NCBI GenBank assembly: GCA_018899795.1
Contig: JAHIHJ010000402.1
Span: forward strand, 1-15,150
DNA: 15,150 bases
Direction: 5' to 3'
Origin: Methanobacteriota archaeon
GTDB taxonomy: Archaea; Halobacteriota; Methanosarcinia; Methanosarcinales; Methanoperedenaceae
Below, in pieces: positions 7,165 to 15,150 of this stretch. The stretch's first letter is position 1. Each line of letters begins with the position of its first letter. The translations under genes and the position numbers were made by a program. Below the pieces are notes generated by a model. It worked only from the letters and a program-made list of their open reading frames with translations, had not been told where the DNA came from and searched no databases.

Positions 7165-8547
7165 TTGAGCAGTGACGTTAAGGTAACTGTAGTCTGTTCA
7201 ACCCAGGACAGAGCCAGCCAGAATATCAAGAAAAATCTTCTGGCGCTTAGAAAATGGGAGCAGGTAAGTTCTGAGATATATACTATTTTTGAATTTAAAA
7301 ATTACAGGCTTGTAGAAATCAAAGACCCTCTCATATACCAGGATGGGCTTGACAGGAGATTGTACGAATGCGGATTTCCGGCGAGCCTGCTGATCTTTGC
7401 ATCTAAACACAGGAGCAAGGACAATAGATCGATACTTACTGTCCATTCTACAGGGAATACCAATGAAGCGAAATTCGGAGGAAGGCAAAATCATCTTGCA
7501 GCTTCATCGCCCCAGGCTGTGCGTTCCCTGCTGCGCTCGATTAAACTGCTTTCTGAGAACGAAGAATACGAAGTCACTCTTGAATGTACTCATCACGGAC
7601 CCAGCGATCTTGATGTCCCATCAGTTTTCATCGAGATAGGAAGCAATGAGGAACAGTGGCTGGATGAAGTTGCAGGCAGGATCGTTGCTGAGGCGATCCT
7701 TTTACTAAAAGAAAGCGATGCACCCGTGGCTGTTGGATTCGGCGGGACTCACTATGCTCCAAGGCAGACCGCACTTATCTTTGAAACAGACGTTGCTTTC
7801 GGTCATATTTTTCCGTCCCATGCGCTTGAATTCCTGGATGAGGAATTGATACACCAGGCGTTCATAAGATCAAAAGCTGATTTTGCTTATATTGACCGGA
7901 AATCCATGAAGGCAGAGCAGCGTGAAAGACTGAGCGCAATGATAGAACGCGCAGGATATGAAGCGCTTAAAGAAAGCGATATCAGGGAAATGGATGGAGT
8001 CCCATGGCAATTCTGCAGGCAATTGCGGCAGAAAGTCAAAGAAGTATGCCCGACCGGTCACGCAAAATTAACGAACGGAATAAAATGCGAATGCCAGAAC
8101 TGTATTTGCCCTAAGGTCAAAATAGCGCGCATCAGCCCGGCTCTGTTGTCTGAAGCAGAAAAACTTGACAGGGAGAGACTCAAGAAATTCCTGTCTGACC
8201 ATGACATCGCATATATCGAATATGAGGACGGAAGGTTTGCGCATGTTTTGATCGGACTTGACAGCAACTGTGCAAGACTTGCTGCTGAAGAATTGACTGA
8301 AGAATGTATTGATATAATCAGAAAAAAGTATGAAGTTGATATAAACAAAGGGACGCTAGAGATAATAGAAAAAAAGTTCAGTCCCGGGCGCGCAATATCT
8401 CTCGGAATAACAGAGGGTCCTCTCTATGGAAAGCTGGCGAAAGGAGAGTCAGTTATACTTGATGGAAAAACTATAAATCCAGAGATGGTATATGAAATAA
8501 ATATTAGAACAATCAAGTTGAATTATGATAAGGCGATTGAGGAGTAA
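7165..8547 (+). CDS. dtdA: D-aminoacyl-tRNA deacylase, archaeal DtdA/GEK1 type
   Basis: DtdA hydrolyses D-amino acids wrongly attached to tRNA, for example D-Tyr-tRNA, recycling the tRNA in the cytoplasm; the archaeal and plant enzyme is metal-dependent and unrelated to bacterial Dtd. Family signatures are TGNTNEAKFGG (about residues 96-106), C-T-H-H-G-P-S-D-L-D-V-P (H143, H144) and G-F-G-G-T-H-Y-A-P-R (G193 to about 200, H196), which are likely metal-site and catalytic regions. At 460 residues it is long compared with the roughly 270-residue core. The C-terminal part includes a cysteine cluster (C295, C308, C310, C313, C315). The start is TTG at 7165, supported by GAAGG at 7153-7157 seven nt upstream and by alignment to the family N-terminus. 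It is 27 nt after the PRC gene and 3 nt before ftsZ, so translation is probably coupled. Confidence 0.9.
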   Translation: MSSDVKVTVVCSTQDRASQNIKKNLLALRKWEQVSSEIYTIFEFKNYRLVEIKDPLIYQDGLDRRLYECGFPASLLIFASKHRSKDNRSILTVHSTGNTNEAKFGGRQNHLAASSPQAVRSLLRSIKLLSENEEYEVTLECTHHGPSDLDVPSVFIEIGSNEEQWLDEVAGRIVAEAILLLKESDAPVAVGFGGTHYAPRQTALIFETDVAFGHIFPSHALEFLDEELIHQAFIRSKADFAYIDRKSMKAEQRERLSAMIERAGYEALKESDIREMDGVPWQFCRQLRQKVKEVCPTGHAKLTNGIKCECQNCICPKVKIARISPALLSEAEKLDRERLKKFLSDHDIAYIEYEDGRFAHVLIGLDSNCARLAAEELTEECIDIIRKKYEVDINKGTLEIIEKKFSPGRAISLGITEGPLYGKLAKGESVILDGKTINPEMVYEINIRTIKLNYDKAIEE

Positions 8548-8550
8548 AAT

Positions 8551-9642
8551 ATGGAATCAATTATAACCGAGGCAATAGCAAGAGCAGGAGAATCCAGAAC
8601 GCCCTTAGTGGGAGAAACTGACGAGGAACTTCTGCAAATATTACAGGAACTAAAAACCAATATAGTTGTGATAGGATGCGGAGGTTCGGGTTCAAATACC
8701 ATTCAGAGGATGATGGAAGAAGGAGTACTTGGAGCAGACATGTTTGCCATCAATACAGATGCGCAGCATCTGCTGAATATCAAGGTCAGGAATAAGATAC
8801 TTATCGGAAGGAACAGGACAAGAGGACTCGGCGCTGGAAGTTTGCCGCAGATAGGGGAGGATGCAGCGCAGGAATCCAAAGCAATGATAGAGAAAGCAGT
8901 GGGAAAGGCGGATATGGTTTTTATTACATGCGGTCTTGGCGGCGGGACAGGCACAGGCGCTGCGCCAGTAGTGGCAGAAGTTGCGCGCGAAGCGGGCGCC
9001 CTGACGATCGCCGTGGTCACTCTGCCCTTCTCAGTAGAAGGCGCGATACGCATGGAGAACGCAGAGGCTGGGCTTGAGCGGCTGCGCGATGTCGTTGATA
9101 CCGTGATAGTTGTACCCAATGACAAATTACTCGAAGTCGTTCCGCACCTGCCCTTACAGGCTGCGTTTAAAGTATGCGATGAAGTGTTGATGCGCGCGGT
9201 CAAGGGCATCACTGAACTCATTACAAGACCTGGTCTTGTCAATCTTGATTTCGCAGACGTGAGAGTTATATTGCAAAAGAGCGGCGTCGCCATGATAGGT
9301 CTTGGTGAGGCAGAAGGCGAGAACAAAGCCCTGGAGTCTGTGCAGAAAGCCCTGAGAAGCCCGCTTTTGGACGTAGATGTTTCGGGAGCAACTTCAGCTC
9401 TTGTCAATGTGGTTGGAGGACCTGATATGACGATCGCAGAAGCCGAAAGCGTGGTAAATGAGCTTTATACCCGCATCGACCCCAGGGCAAGGTTGATATG
9501 GGGAGCCATGGTGGACCCTGACCTTGAGCACGTGATACGGACGATGATCGTGGTCACGGGTGTCAAATCTCCGCAGATACTCGGAAAGGAGACTGCCGGG
9601 AACATAGCCACTGCAAGATACGGAATAGATTTCGTGAAATAA
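8551..9642 (+). CDS. ftsZ: Cell division protein FtsZ (FtsZ1-like)
   Basis: FtsZ is the tubulin-like GTPase that polymerises into the midcell ring. The GTP-binding loops are present: GCGGSGSNT (42-50), NTDAQ (about 68-72) and the tubulin signature GGGTGTG (130-136). The catalytic T7 loop is NLDFADV (231-237), so the protein should both bind and hydrolyse GTP. The 363-residue length and the N-terminal extension of about 35 residues before the Rossmann fold agree with archaeal FtsZ1 proteins such as that of Methanocaldococcus. There is no obvious long linker or bacterial-type C-terminal binding peptide; the chain ends soon after the core at GIDFVK. The ATG is preceded by GAGGAG (8539-8544), which lies in the end of dtdA. 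Gaps are 3 nt upstream and 9 nt downstream, so it is almost certainly cotranscribed with dtdA and queE. The FtsZ1 rather than FtsZ2 assignment is from memory of sequence resemblance. Confidence 0.97.
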   Translation: MESIITEAIARAGESRTPLVGETDEELLQILQELKTNIVVIGCGGSGSNTIQRMMEEGVLGADMFAINTDAQHLLNIKVRNKILIGRNRTRGLGAGSLPQIGEDAAQESKAMIEKAVGKADMVFITCGLGGGTGTGAAPVVAEVAREAGALTIAVVTLPFSVEGAIRMENAEAGLERLRDVVDTVIVVPNDKLLEVVPHLPLQAAFKVCDEVLMRAVKGITELITRPGLVNLDFADVRVILQKSGVAMIGLGEAEGENKALESVQKALRSPLLDVDVSGATSALVNVVGGPDMTIAEAESVVNELYTRIDPRARLIWGAMVDPDLEHVIRTMIVVTGVKSPQILGKETAGNIATARYGIDFVK

Positions 9643-9651
9643 CATTTCCTG

Positions 9652-10380
9652 ATGCAAGCGCAAATAGAAGAAGTTTTTAATTCCATACAGGGAGAAGGCA
9701 CTCATGCAGGAACGCGCCAGGTGTTCGTCAGGTTCCAGCAGTGCCAGCTCCATTGCGCTTACTGCGACACGCCCCGCAGCCGCAGCATCTCGGGTTCTTG
9801 CAGTATTGAAAGAACTTCAGGAAAGGGCGACTTCCATTCTGTAAAAAATCCTGTCGATAGGGATATTCTTATTGGGGCTATTCAGAAATTATGGACACCT
9901 TCGACAAGACATATCAGCCTTACCGGGGGAGAGCCGCTTATCCATGCTGATTTTATACGGGAACTCAATACAGAGTATCCGTTATACCTTGAGACAAATT
10001 CAGGATTTCCCGGGGAAGCGCGAAAATTAAAGGACGTTATTGCATTTGCTTCATGCGACATTAAATTACCTGAGCATGATTCCACGCCCCATTACGATGA
10101 ATTGTTAAAGAACGAACTTGAAACTATATCTATTTTTAACGAGTGTGCTGAGACTTTTGTCAAAATAGTGATACTTCCTGAAACCACAAAAGGTTCATTA
10201 TCTGAAGCAGTAAATGGAATTGCATCGATTGACCCAGGTATTCCGTTAATTCTCCAGCCTGTGACCTCAAAAATGCATGTAAAAACACAGCAGCTTTTCG
10301 AACTGATGGATTTTGCTGCTGAAAAATTAAAAGATGTGCGGGTTATCCCGCAGACTCATAAAATGATGGGTTTGATTTAA
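9652..10380 (+). CDS. queE: 7-carboxy-7-deazaguanine synthase (radical SAM)
   Basis: QueE converts 6-carboxy-tetrahydropterin to 7-carboxy-7-deazaguanine, the step that builds the deazaguanine ring; in archaea the product feeds archaeosine in tRNA. The N-terminal SIQGEG motif (11-16), the cluster motif C-x3-C-x2-C (C31, C35, C38, followed by DT) and the SAM-binding TGGEP (91-95) are diagnostic. The length of 242 fits the family. A segment of about 30 residues between the cluster and LTGGEP (about 43-72) looks variable. ATG 9652 lies 9 nt after ftsZ with no clear Shine-Dalgarno, suggesting translation coupled to ftsZ. The 3' end overlaps the convergent lipoprotein gene by 4 nt. No other archaeosine gene is in the window. 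Confidence 0.93.
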   Translation: MQAQIEEVFNSIQGEGTHAGTRQVFVRFQQCQLHCAYCDTPRSRSISGSCSIERTSGKGDFHSVKNPVDRDILIGAIQKLWTPSTRHISLTGGEPLIHADFIRELNTEYPLYLETNSGFPGEARKLKDVIAFASCDIKLPEHDSTPHYDELLKNELETISIFNECAETFVKIVILPETTKGSLSEAVNGIASIDPGIPLILQPVTSKMHVKTQQLFELMDFAAEKLKDVRVIPQTHKMMGLI

Positions 10381-10883
10381 TAACCTGTTGCTGAAGCAAG
10401 AACGGCAGATATCATTGGATCGAAAGAAGAGCCTACCATGACCATATAATCGCCTTTAGCCCAGATTATGCTGTACTTCTTCTGTTCCTTTCCGTTCAAT
10501 ATTCCGACATCCGCGAACTTTGTTGCAGCATGCCCATTAATTGAGATATCTTCGAAAGGATCGTAATCTTCCCTGAACTTTTTCCTCTGGTCTGCTTTAA
10601 ATTGAGAGAGCAGAGTTTCAGGATTATCGTGTTTGAACGCCTGGATATATATGTCATCTCCGCCATATCTGTAAACACCTTCGAACCCACTTACAGTATT
10701 ATTCGCGATATCTATCGTGGTCTCATGGATCCCCATAAAAGAATAACCCGTTGGCAGATTAGTTCTTGGTATGAAATCCGGTCCGATGGTCTCGTTTGCT
10801 TTACTGGTTTGCTCAAAAACGCATCCAGACAAAAAAACGGACGCGATTATCAGTATTGTTAATAATATAAATTTCTTCGACAT
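10377..10883 (-). CDS. Small predicted lipoprotein of unknown function
   Basis: The 168-residue protein begins with a lysine-containing N-region, a hydrophobic stretch (about 5-19) and a lipobox L-S-G-C with C21 as the expected lipidation site, so it is probably anchored outside the cytoplasmic membrane. The mature part has a GYSFMGIHETT region, a V-Y-R-Y-G-G turn and alternating strands, but I recognise no family. The start is well supported: GAGGAGG lies 8 nt upstream on the minus strand, and an A/T box near 10919-10930 is correctly spaced for a short leader. It converges on queE with a 4-nt overlap and is divergent from the DUF4349 gene, another envelope protein. Confidence 0.8.
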   Translation of the reverse strand: MSKKFILLTILIIASVFLSGCVFEQTSKANETIGPDFIPRTNLPTGYSFMGIHETTIDIANNTVSGFEGVYRYGGDDIYIQAFKHDNPETLLSQFKADQRKKFREDYDPFEDISINGHAATKFADVGILNGKEQKKYSIIWAKGDYMVMVGSSFDPMISAVLASATGY

Positions 10884-10998
10884 TTTTTGCCTCCTCTGGT
10901 CTTTAATGCACCGTTGACTTAAAAAATATTGCGGTTACTTCAAATTCGTTCGAAGTTAAAGTTAACATTATATATTTTTAAGGTAAATATATGAACCT
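10884..10998. promoter_or_regulatory. Divergent promoter region, leaderless toward DUF4349
   Basis: This 115-nt gap holds two opposing promoters. Toward plus, TTATATAT (near 10970-10977) is about 27 nt before the ATG at 10999, so transcription would begin at or near the start codon, and there is no well-placed Shine-Dalgarno; the mRNA is probably leaderless. Toward minus, an A/T box (about 10919-10930) lies about 27 nt before a start near 10898, followed by GAGGAGG and the lipoprotein ATG. The centre has a TTCGAA palindrome and GTTAAAGTTAAC, possible but unproven regulator sites. Confidence 0.45.
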
Positions 10999-11907
10999 AT
11001 GAACAAAAAAATGGTAGTAATTGCTGCGGCAATATTGCTTATAGTAACTGTGTTCCTGGTGAGTACTGGATTTATTTTTGGATTGGGGGGAACATCTCAA
11101 GAATCTTATGTCCGGTCAACTCCAGGATTAGATACAAAACATCTTTCTGATCAGTCATTTGCAGGATATCAACAGAGCGAGTTTGAATTATCAGCAAATT
11201 CAATAGATGCTGGAAAAGGCGACCGGAATGGAATAGCCATATCTTTGGAACGGAAGATCATTTCGACAGCTCACCTCCAGCTTGAGGTGGACAATGTCCC
11301 TTCCACGGTTAATAAAATAACGAATATCACGGTGCAACAGGGAGGTTTTATTTCTGGTTCATCGGTATCTGGTTATGAGGACAGCAAGAACGGTCAGGTG
11401 ACCGTGAGGGTCCCTCAAAAGAATTTCTATGCTGCTATCGAGCAGATAGAAGTGCTGGGCACAGTTAAATCAAAAAATCTTCAGGGAAAGGACGTTACAG
11501 AGCAGTATATTGATATAAATGCGCGCCTTGGCAATTTTAAGAAGCAGGAGGAAAGACTTCAGGAGATCCTGAAAATGGCAAATACGGTCAAGGATGTGCT
11601 TGAAATTGAGCGCGAGCTTAATCGTGTTCGGGGCGAGATAGAGAGCCTGACAGGAAAGCTGAATTATCTTGACAATAGCATAGAGATGTCAACGATCACC
11701 GTGAATGTCAATGAACCTGCTCCTTTCTTTGAAGGCTGGGGAATAACTAATGCCCTGAAGCAGAGTGTGAATGGGTTCTTCGACAGTATAAGCGGGCTGA
11801 TCGTCTTTACCGGATTTATCCTGCCCATAGCAATTTACCTGCTCCTGGTAATCTTTATCGGGATGGGAGTTAAAAGGAAGATCATGCCGAGGCTTTTCGG
11901 AAAATAA
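10999..11907 (+). CDS. DUF4349 membrane protein
   Basis: The 302-residue protein matches the outline of DUF4349 proteins, whose function is unsettled. An N-terminal membrane helix (about 5-28) is followed by a low-complexity external linker (about 30-78), then the conserved domain starting with R-K-I-I-S-T-A-H-L-Q-L-E-V (about 80-92), containing G-G-F-I-S-G-S-S and GQVTVRVPQKNF. A charged helix with coiled-coil character (about 170-215: QEERLQEILK, VLEIERELNRVRGEIESL) leads to a final strand and a C-terminal membrane helix (about 262-290) ending in a basic tail. The domain would face outward between two membrane anchors. An earlier ATG at 10991 gives only a three-codon frame, so 10999 is the start. 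It is divergent from a lipoprotein gene. Confidence 0.85.
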   Translation: MNKKMVVIAAAILLIVTVFLVSTGFIFGLGGTSQESYVRSTPGLDTKHLSDQSFAGYQQSEFELSANSIDAGKGDRNGIAISLERKIISTAHLQLEVDNVPSTVNKITNITVQQGGFISGSSVSGYEDSKNGQVTVRVPQKNFYAAIEQIEVLGTVKSKNLQGKDVTEQYIDINARLGNFKKQEERLQEILKMANTVKDVLEIERELNRVRGEIESLTGKLNYLDNSIEMSTITVNVNEPAPFFEGWGITNALKQSVNGFFDSISGLIVFTGFILPIAIYLLLVIFIGMGVKRKIMPRLFGK

Positions 11908-11951
11908 TGAAAAAGGATGATCTGGATAAAATTGAGAGGTTGTTAAAATAA
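11907..11951 (+). CDS. Possible 14-codon ORF overlapping the DUF4349 stop
   Basis: ATG at 11907-11909 overlaps the DUF4349 stop (TAA 11905-11907) and opens a 14-residue charged peptide (MKKDDLDKIERLLK) ending just as the terminator stem begins. The stop-start overlap would suit coupled translation. It is equally likely to be chance or the remnant of a longer gene cut off by the terminator. Confidence 0.2.
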   Translation: MKKDDLDKIERLLK

Positions 11952-11972
11952 AAAATCCAGGGGATTTTTTAT
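11948..11972. terminator. Bidirectional terminator between convergent genes
   Basis: ATAAAAAATCC (11948-11958) and GGATTTTTTAT (11962-11972) form a perfect 11-bp stem around the 3-nt loop AGG. A/T tracts make up the outer part of both arms, so a U-rich end is produced on either strand. It separates the plus-strand DUF4349 gene from the convergent minus-strand pair, as expected for a shared terminator. Confidence 0.7.
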
Positions 11973-11975
11973 AAT

Positions 11976-12281
11976 CTAACCGAATATCATTCCCATGCCG
12001 CTTGCCGCGTTCTCTTCTTCATCTAAGAACGCCTTTGTTATTTGCTTAAGTTCCTCTCCTGTTAGTTTTTGAAGCCCCATCCCGTCGAGTTTTTTTTCGG
12101 CGCGGTCAAGTTCTTCTGAATTGGCTTTCAGGTACAGGAAATATCCCTTGCGGTCAGACCCCAGGAGAGTGCACTCCCTGACCGTGAAACCTATGCGCTT
12201 GAAGAAATCATCCTCTTCGCTTTCAAGTATATTTTTGAAGTCTTTGCTGACCTTATCTTCATAGTAATAAACATTTTCCAT
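11976..12281 (-). CDS. Unknown 101-aa protein, second of a coupled pair
   Basis: I recognise no family. The predicted protein starts M-E-N-V-Y-Y-Y, is acidic, and appears to be a small alpha/beta domain: V-R-E-C-T-L-L and G-Y-F-L-Y-L-K-A look like strands, with a charged helix (SEELDRAEKKL) between strands and a C-terminal helix ending in a glycine/methionine tail. There is no membrane segment. The longest frame starts at 12296, but GGAGG at 12294-12290 lies exactly 8 nt before the ATG at 12281. The upstream ATG would be consumed by the Shine-Dalgarno, so 12281 is preferred. The preceding gene stops at 12296-12298, so the ribosome site sits at its stop codon, giving tight coupling. The pair may form one complex. 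Confidence 0.72.
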   Translation of the reverse strand: MENVYYYEDKVSKDFKNILESEEDDFFKRIGFTVRECTLLGSDRKGYFLYLKANSEELDRAEKKLDGMGLQKLTGEELKQITKAFLDEEENAASGMGMIFG

Positions 12282-12295
12282 ACTTATTTCCTCCA

Positions 12296-12535
12296 TTATT
12301 TCTTTCTCTTCCCTTCATGCATTTTCTTTATCTCATCCTCAGCAGCCTGCATTTTCTCTTTATTATCTTCATATATCTTCGAGACATTCTCCATGACCCT
12401 CTCAAGTCTCTTCTTGAGAACGACAAGTTCCTGCGTCGAGAGTTTATAATCGGGAGTGTTCTCTATCCACAGCTGCTCAATATCAATAAGGGCGTTAAGG
12501 GCAGCCTTTGTCCTGTTTATTGTGTTCTCATCCAT
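12296..12535 (-). CDS. Unknown 79-aa helical protein, first of a coupled pair
   Basis: The short protein is almost wholly helical. Residues about 5-25 form one helix with L-W at its end, then N-T-P-D-Y-K-L-S-T forms a turn, and residues about 32-75 form a long charged helix rich in K and E with heptad-like L/V/I, ending in a basic tail. Family unknown; the two-helix shape suggests a small adaptor or coiled-coil dimer. No Shine-Dalgarno lies before the ATG, while an A/T box near 12554-12563 is about 25 nt upstream, so the transcript may be leaderless. It is followed immediately by the 101-aa gene and preceded by 93 nt of AT-rich spacer after the PHP gene. Confidence 0.65.
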   Translation of the reverse strand: MDENTINRTKAALNALIDIEQLWIENTPDYKLSTQELVVLKKRLERVMENVSKIYEDNKEKMQAAEDEIKKMHEGKRKK

Positions 12536-12628
12536 ACGCGGTTATAATACCCCTAAATAAATTAATGTTTGCACAGATGAATAGCTGCATTTTACCACTA
12601 TATAATCAAAAATATGGATTTACAACTT

Positions 12629-13498
12629 TTATTGAAGTTTTTTCTGCTCGATCATCTTCTTATGCCCCCTTACGCTGAGTATCCTGTTCCCGATAAGTGT
12701 GCAGACAATCGGTAGAGGTGAAAAAGCATATGCAAATGAACCCATCAGGTACATCATTTTACGGGATTTTTTTAATCCCGATATTCGATCGTACATAGGA
12801 CATTGAATGTTATTGAAATTCAAGAGCATCTTTGATGATTCATACGCAACCCGTATGCTGTAATTGACTATATCCTTTAGAGGCGCAGGCTTTCCACCGT
12901 ATGACGTCTGCCTGTTCTTTATAGCTCTTCGAAACTCTTCCTGCGAATTACCGGAAAATGTCGTGTAACCATTGCCTATCATACTGCTTGAATGCGCATC
13001 GCTTCCCCCAAGTTTTGCATGCCCGTTGCAGCTTTCAAGCGCCAGGGCATTCGAATACCCGTCCCTGTGTAAAGAATTGAACACTTCGATACCATCCAAT
13101 CTCAGTCCATGAAGCTTATTCCCAACACACGGGCAATAAACGCTGAATGGATGCGGGGCAAATGCTATCCCGTCCTGATCATGTATGAGTTCTATGGTTT
13201 CTTCTGCGCTTAAACCGGATTTGATCTCTTCCTGAAGGAAAAGTCCGATTATTTCCCCGCTTTTTGAACGGATCTCTTCACCGATCACCACAAGGTCGCG
13301 GTTATATTTCCTGGCTTCAACTGCACCTTTTATCGTATTGTGGTCTGTTATGCACAGAAGGTCAAGTCCGATTTTTTCAGCTGTCCTGACCGATTTTTTA
13401 GGCGTGGTCACGCTGTCGGGGAATGAAATGTAAGAATATTTAGAGAATCCGGAATACATGGTATGCGTATGAACATCTGCCACTCCATGTTCTCTCAT
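12629..13498 (-). CDS. PHP-domain metal-dependent phosphoesterase with C-terminal membrane segment
   Basis: PHP proteins are metal-dependent phosphoesterases (for example nucleoside or oligonucleotide phosphatases and histidinol phosphatase). Metal-site motifs are all present: D-V-H-T-H-T (D8, H10, H12), I-T-D-H-N (D52, H53), E-E (74-75), A-P-H-P-F (H116) and G-G-S-D-A-H-S (D167, H169). An enzyme active on an unknown phosphoester is therefore likely. Residues about 205-240 form a basic linker, and about 245-272 are hydrophobic (YLMGSFAYAFSPLPIVCTLIG), suggesting membrane attachment with the active domain in the cytoplasm; this tail is unusual for the simple PHP fold. The start is supported by AGAGGAGA just upstream. 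It lies 75 nt after pyrI on the same strand but has its own TATA-like box and inverted repeats, so it may be independently controlled. Confidence 0.87.
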   Translation of the reverse strand: MREHGVADVHTHTMYSGFSKYSYISFPDSVTTPKKSVRTAEKIGLDLLCITDHNTIKGAVEARKYNRDLVVIGEEIRSKSGEIIGLFLQEEIKSGLSAEETIELIHDQDGIAFAPHPFSVYCPCVGNKLHGLRLDGIEVFNSLHRDGYSNALALESCNGHAKLGGSDAHSSSMIGNGYTTFSGNSQEEFRRAIKNRQTSYGGKPAPLKDIVNYSIRVAYESSKMLLNFNNIQCPMYDRISGLKKSRKMMYLMGSFAYAFSPLPIVCTLIGNRILSVRGHKKMIEQKKLQ

Positions 13499-13529
13499 GA
13501 TCTCTCCTCTTATCCATTATTAATAAAGA

Positions 13530-13573
13530 TACATTATCATATAATGTACAATTATATTACATATAATCTACAT

Positions 13574-13581
<8 letters not shown>
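13530..13581 (-). promoter_or_regulatory. PHP-gene promoter with two operator-like inverted repeats
   Basis: TTATATAA (13574-13581), overlapping the end of pyrI, is a TATA-like box that would start minus-strand transcription near 13551. Two perfect inverted repeats flank that point: TACATTAT-cat-ATAATGTA (13530-13548) and ATTATAT-tac-ATATAAT (13551-13567). Each has a 3-nt centre and their centres are 20 bp apart, about two helical turns. Binding there would block transcription start. The DNA is very AT-rich, so part of this symmetry may be chance. Confidence 0.4.

Positions 13582-15150
<1,569 letters not shown>

Noticed and set aside
8703..9407. Minus-strand 234-aa open frame opposite ftsZ
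   Set aside because: It lies entirely inside the well-identified ftsZ gene and its residue make-up (T, S, A, P-rich) is that of an antisense shadow.

Overview
The window looks like a chromosomal segment of a euryarchaeon, most plausibly of the Methanosarcinales / Methanoperedens-like lineage (lineage is an inference from protein character; no 16S or methanogenesis marker is present). Archaeal signs are a two-ring Cdc48/VAT-type AAA ATPase, an archaeal-type D-aminoacyl-tRNA deacylase (DtdA/GEK1), an archaeal FtsZ1-like protein, a separate PyrI regulatory chain next to PyrB, a KptA-like RNA 2'-phosphotransferase tail, small V4R and PRC-barrel proteins, and TATA-box promoters, some of them apparently leaderless.

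Layout. (1) 2-3656, plus strand: a sensor histidine kinase cut by the left edge (membrane segment, HAMP, three tandem GAF domains, HisKA, HATPase), a small V4R-domain protein, and an unrecognised 204-aa protein with a possible ribbon-helix-helix N-terminus. (2) 3919-10380, plus strand: a closely spaced row of cdc48, a PRC-barrel protein, dtdA, ftsZ and queE, with gaps of 45, 27, 3 and 9 nt. It joins protein unfolding, a probable division-associated PRC-barrel protein, the division tubulin and two tRNA-related enzymes. (3) 10377-11951: a small lipoprotein (minus strand) divergent from a membrane-anchored DUF4349 protein (plus strand), ending at an 11-bp-stem terminator that appears to serve both strands. 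(4) 11976-15150, minus strand: kptA (tail only), pyrB, pyrI, a PHP-domain phosphoesterase with a C-terminal membrane segment, and a translationally coupled pair of small unknown proteins.

The most unusual feature lies in the Cdc48 gene. Both AAA rings look intact, but about 240 residues encoded by very AT-rich DNA (about 5047-5766; single 60-nt lines are 13-22% GC, against 58% in one flanking line) are inserted in frame into the lid subdomain of the first AAA ring. The insert is mostly predicted coiled coil with an internal 63-nt (21-residue, three-heptad) periodicity. The position resembles that of the coiled-coil M-domain of ClpB/Hsp104, which is inserted in the small subdomain of its first AAA ring. 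This may be an undescribed Cdc48 variant with an arm grafted onto the unfoldase ring.

Other points of interest are a PRC-barrel gene in the ftsZ cluster (compare the archaeal CdpB division proteins), queE directly downstream of ftsZ, a possible internal promoter with a repeated operator-like motif at the end of cdc48, paired 7-3-7 inverted repeats in front of the PHP gene, and a cysteine cluster in DtdA. No tRNA, rRNA, CRISPR array or insertion sequence was seen. No gene-free stretch exceeds 300 nt; the longest is 3657-3918.
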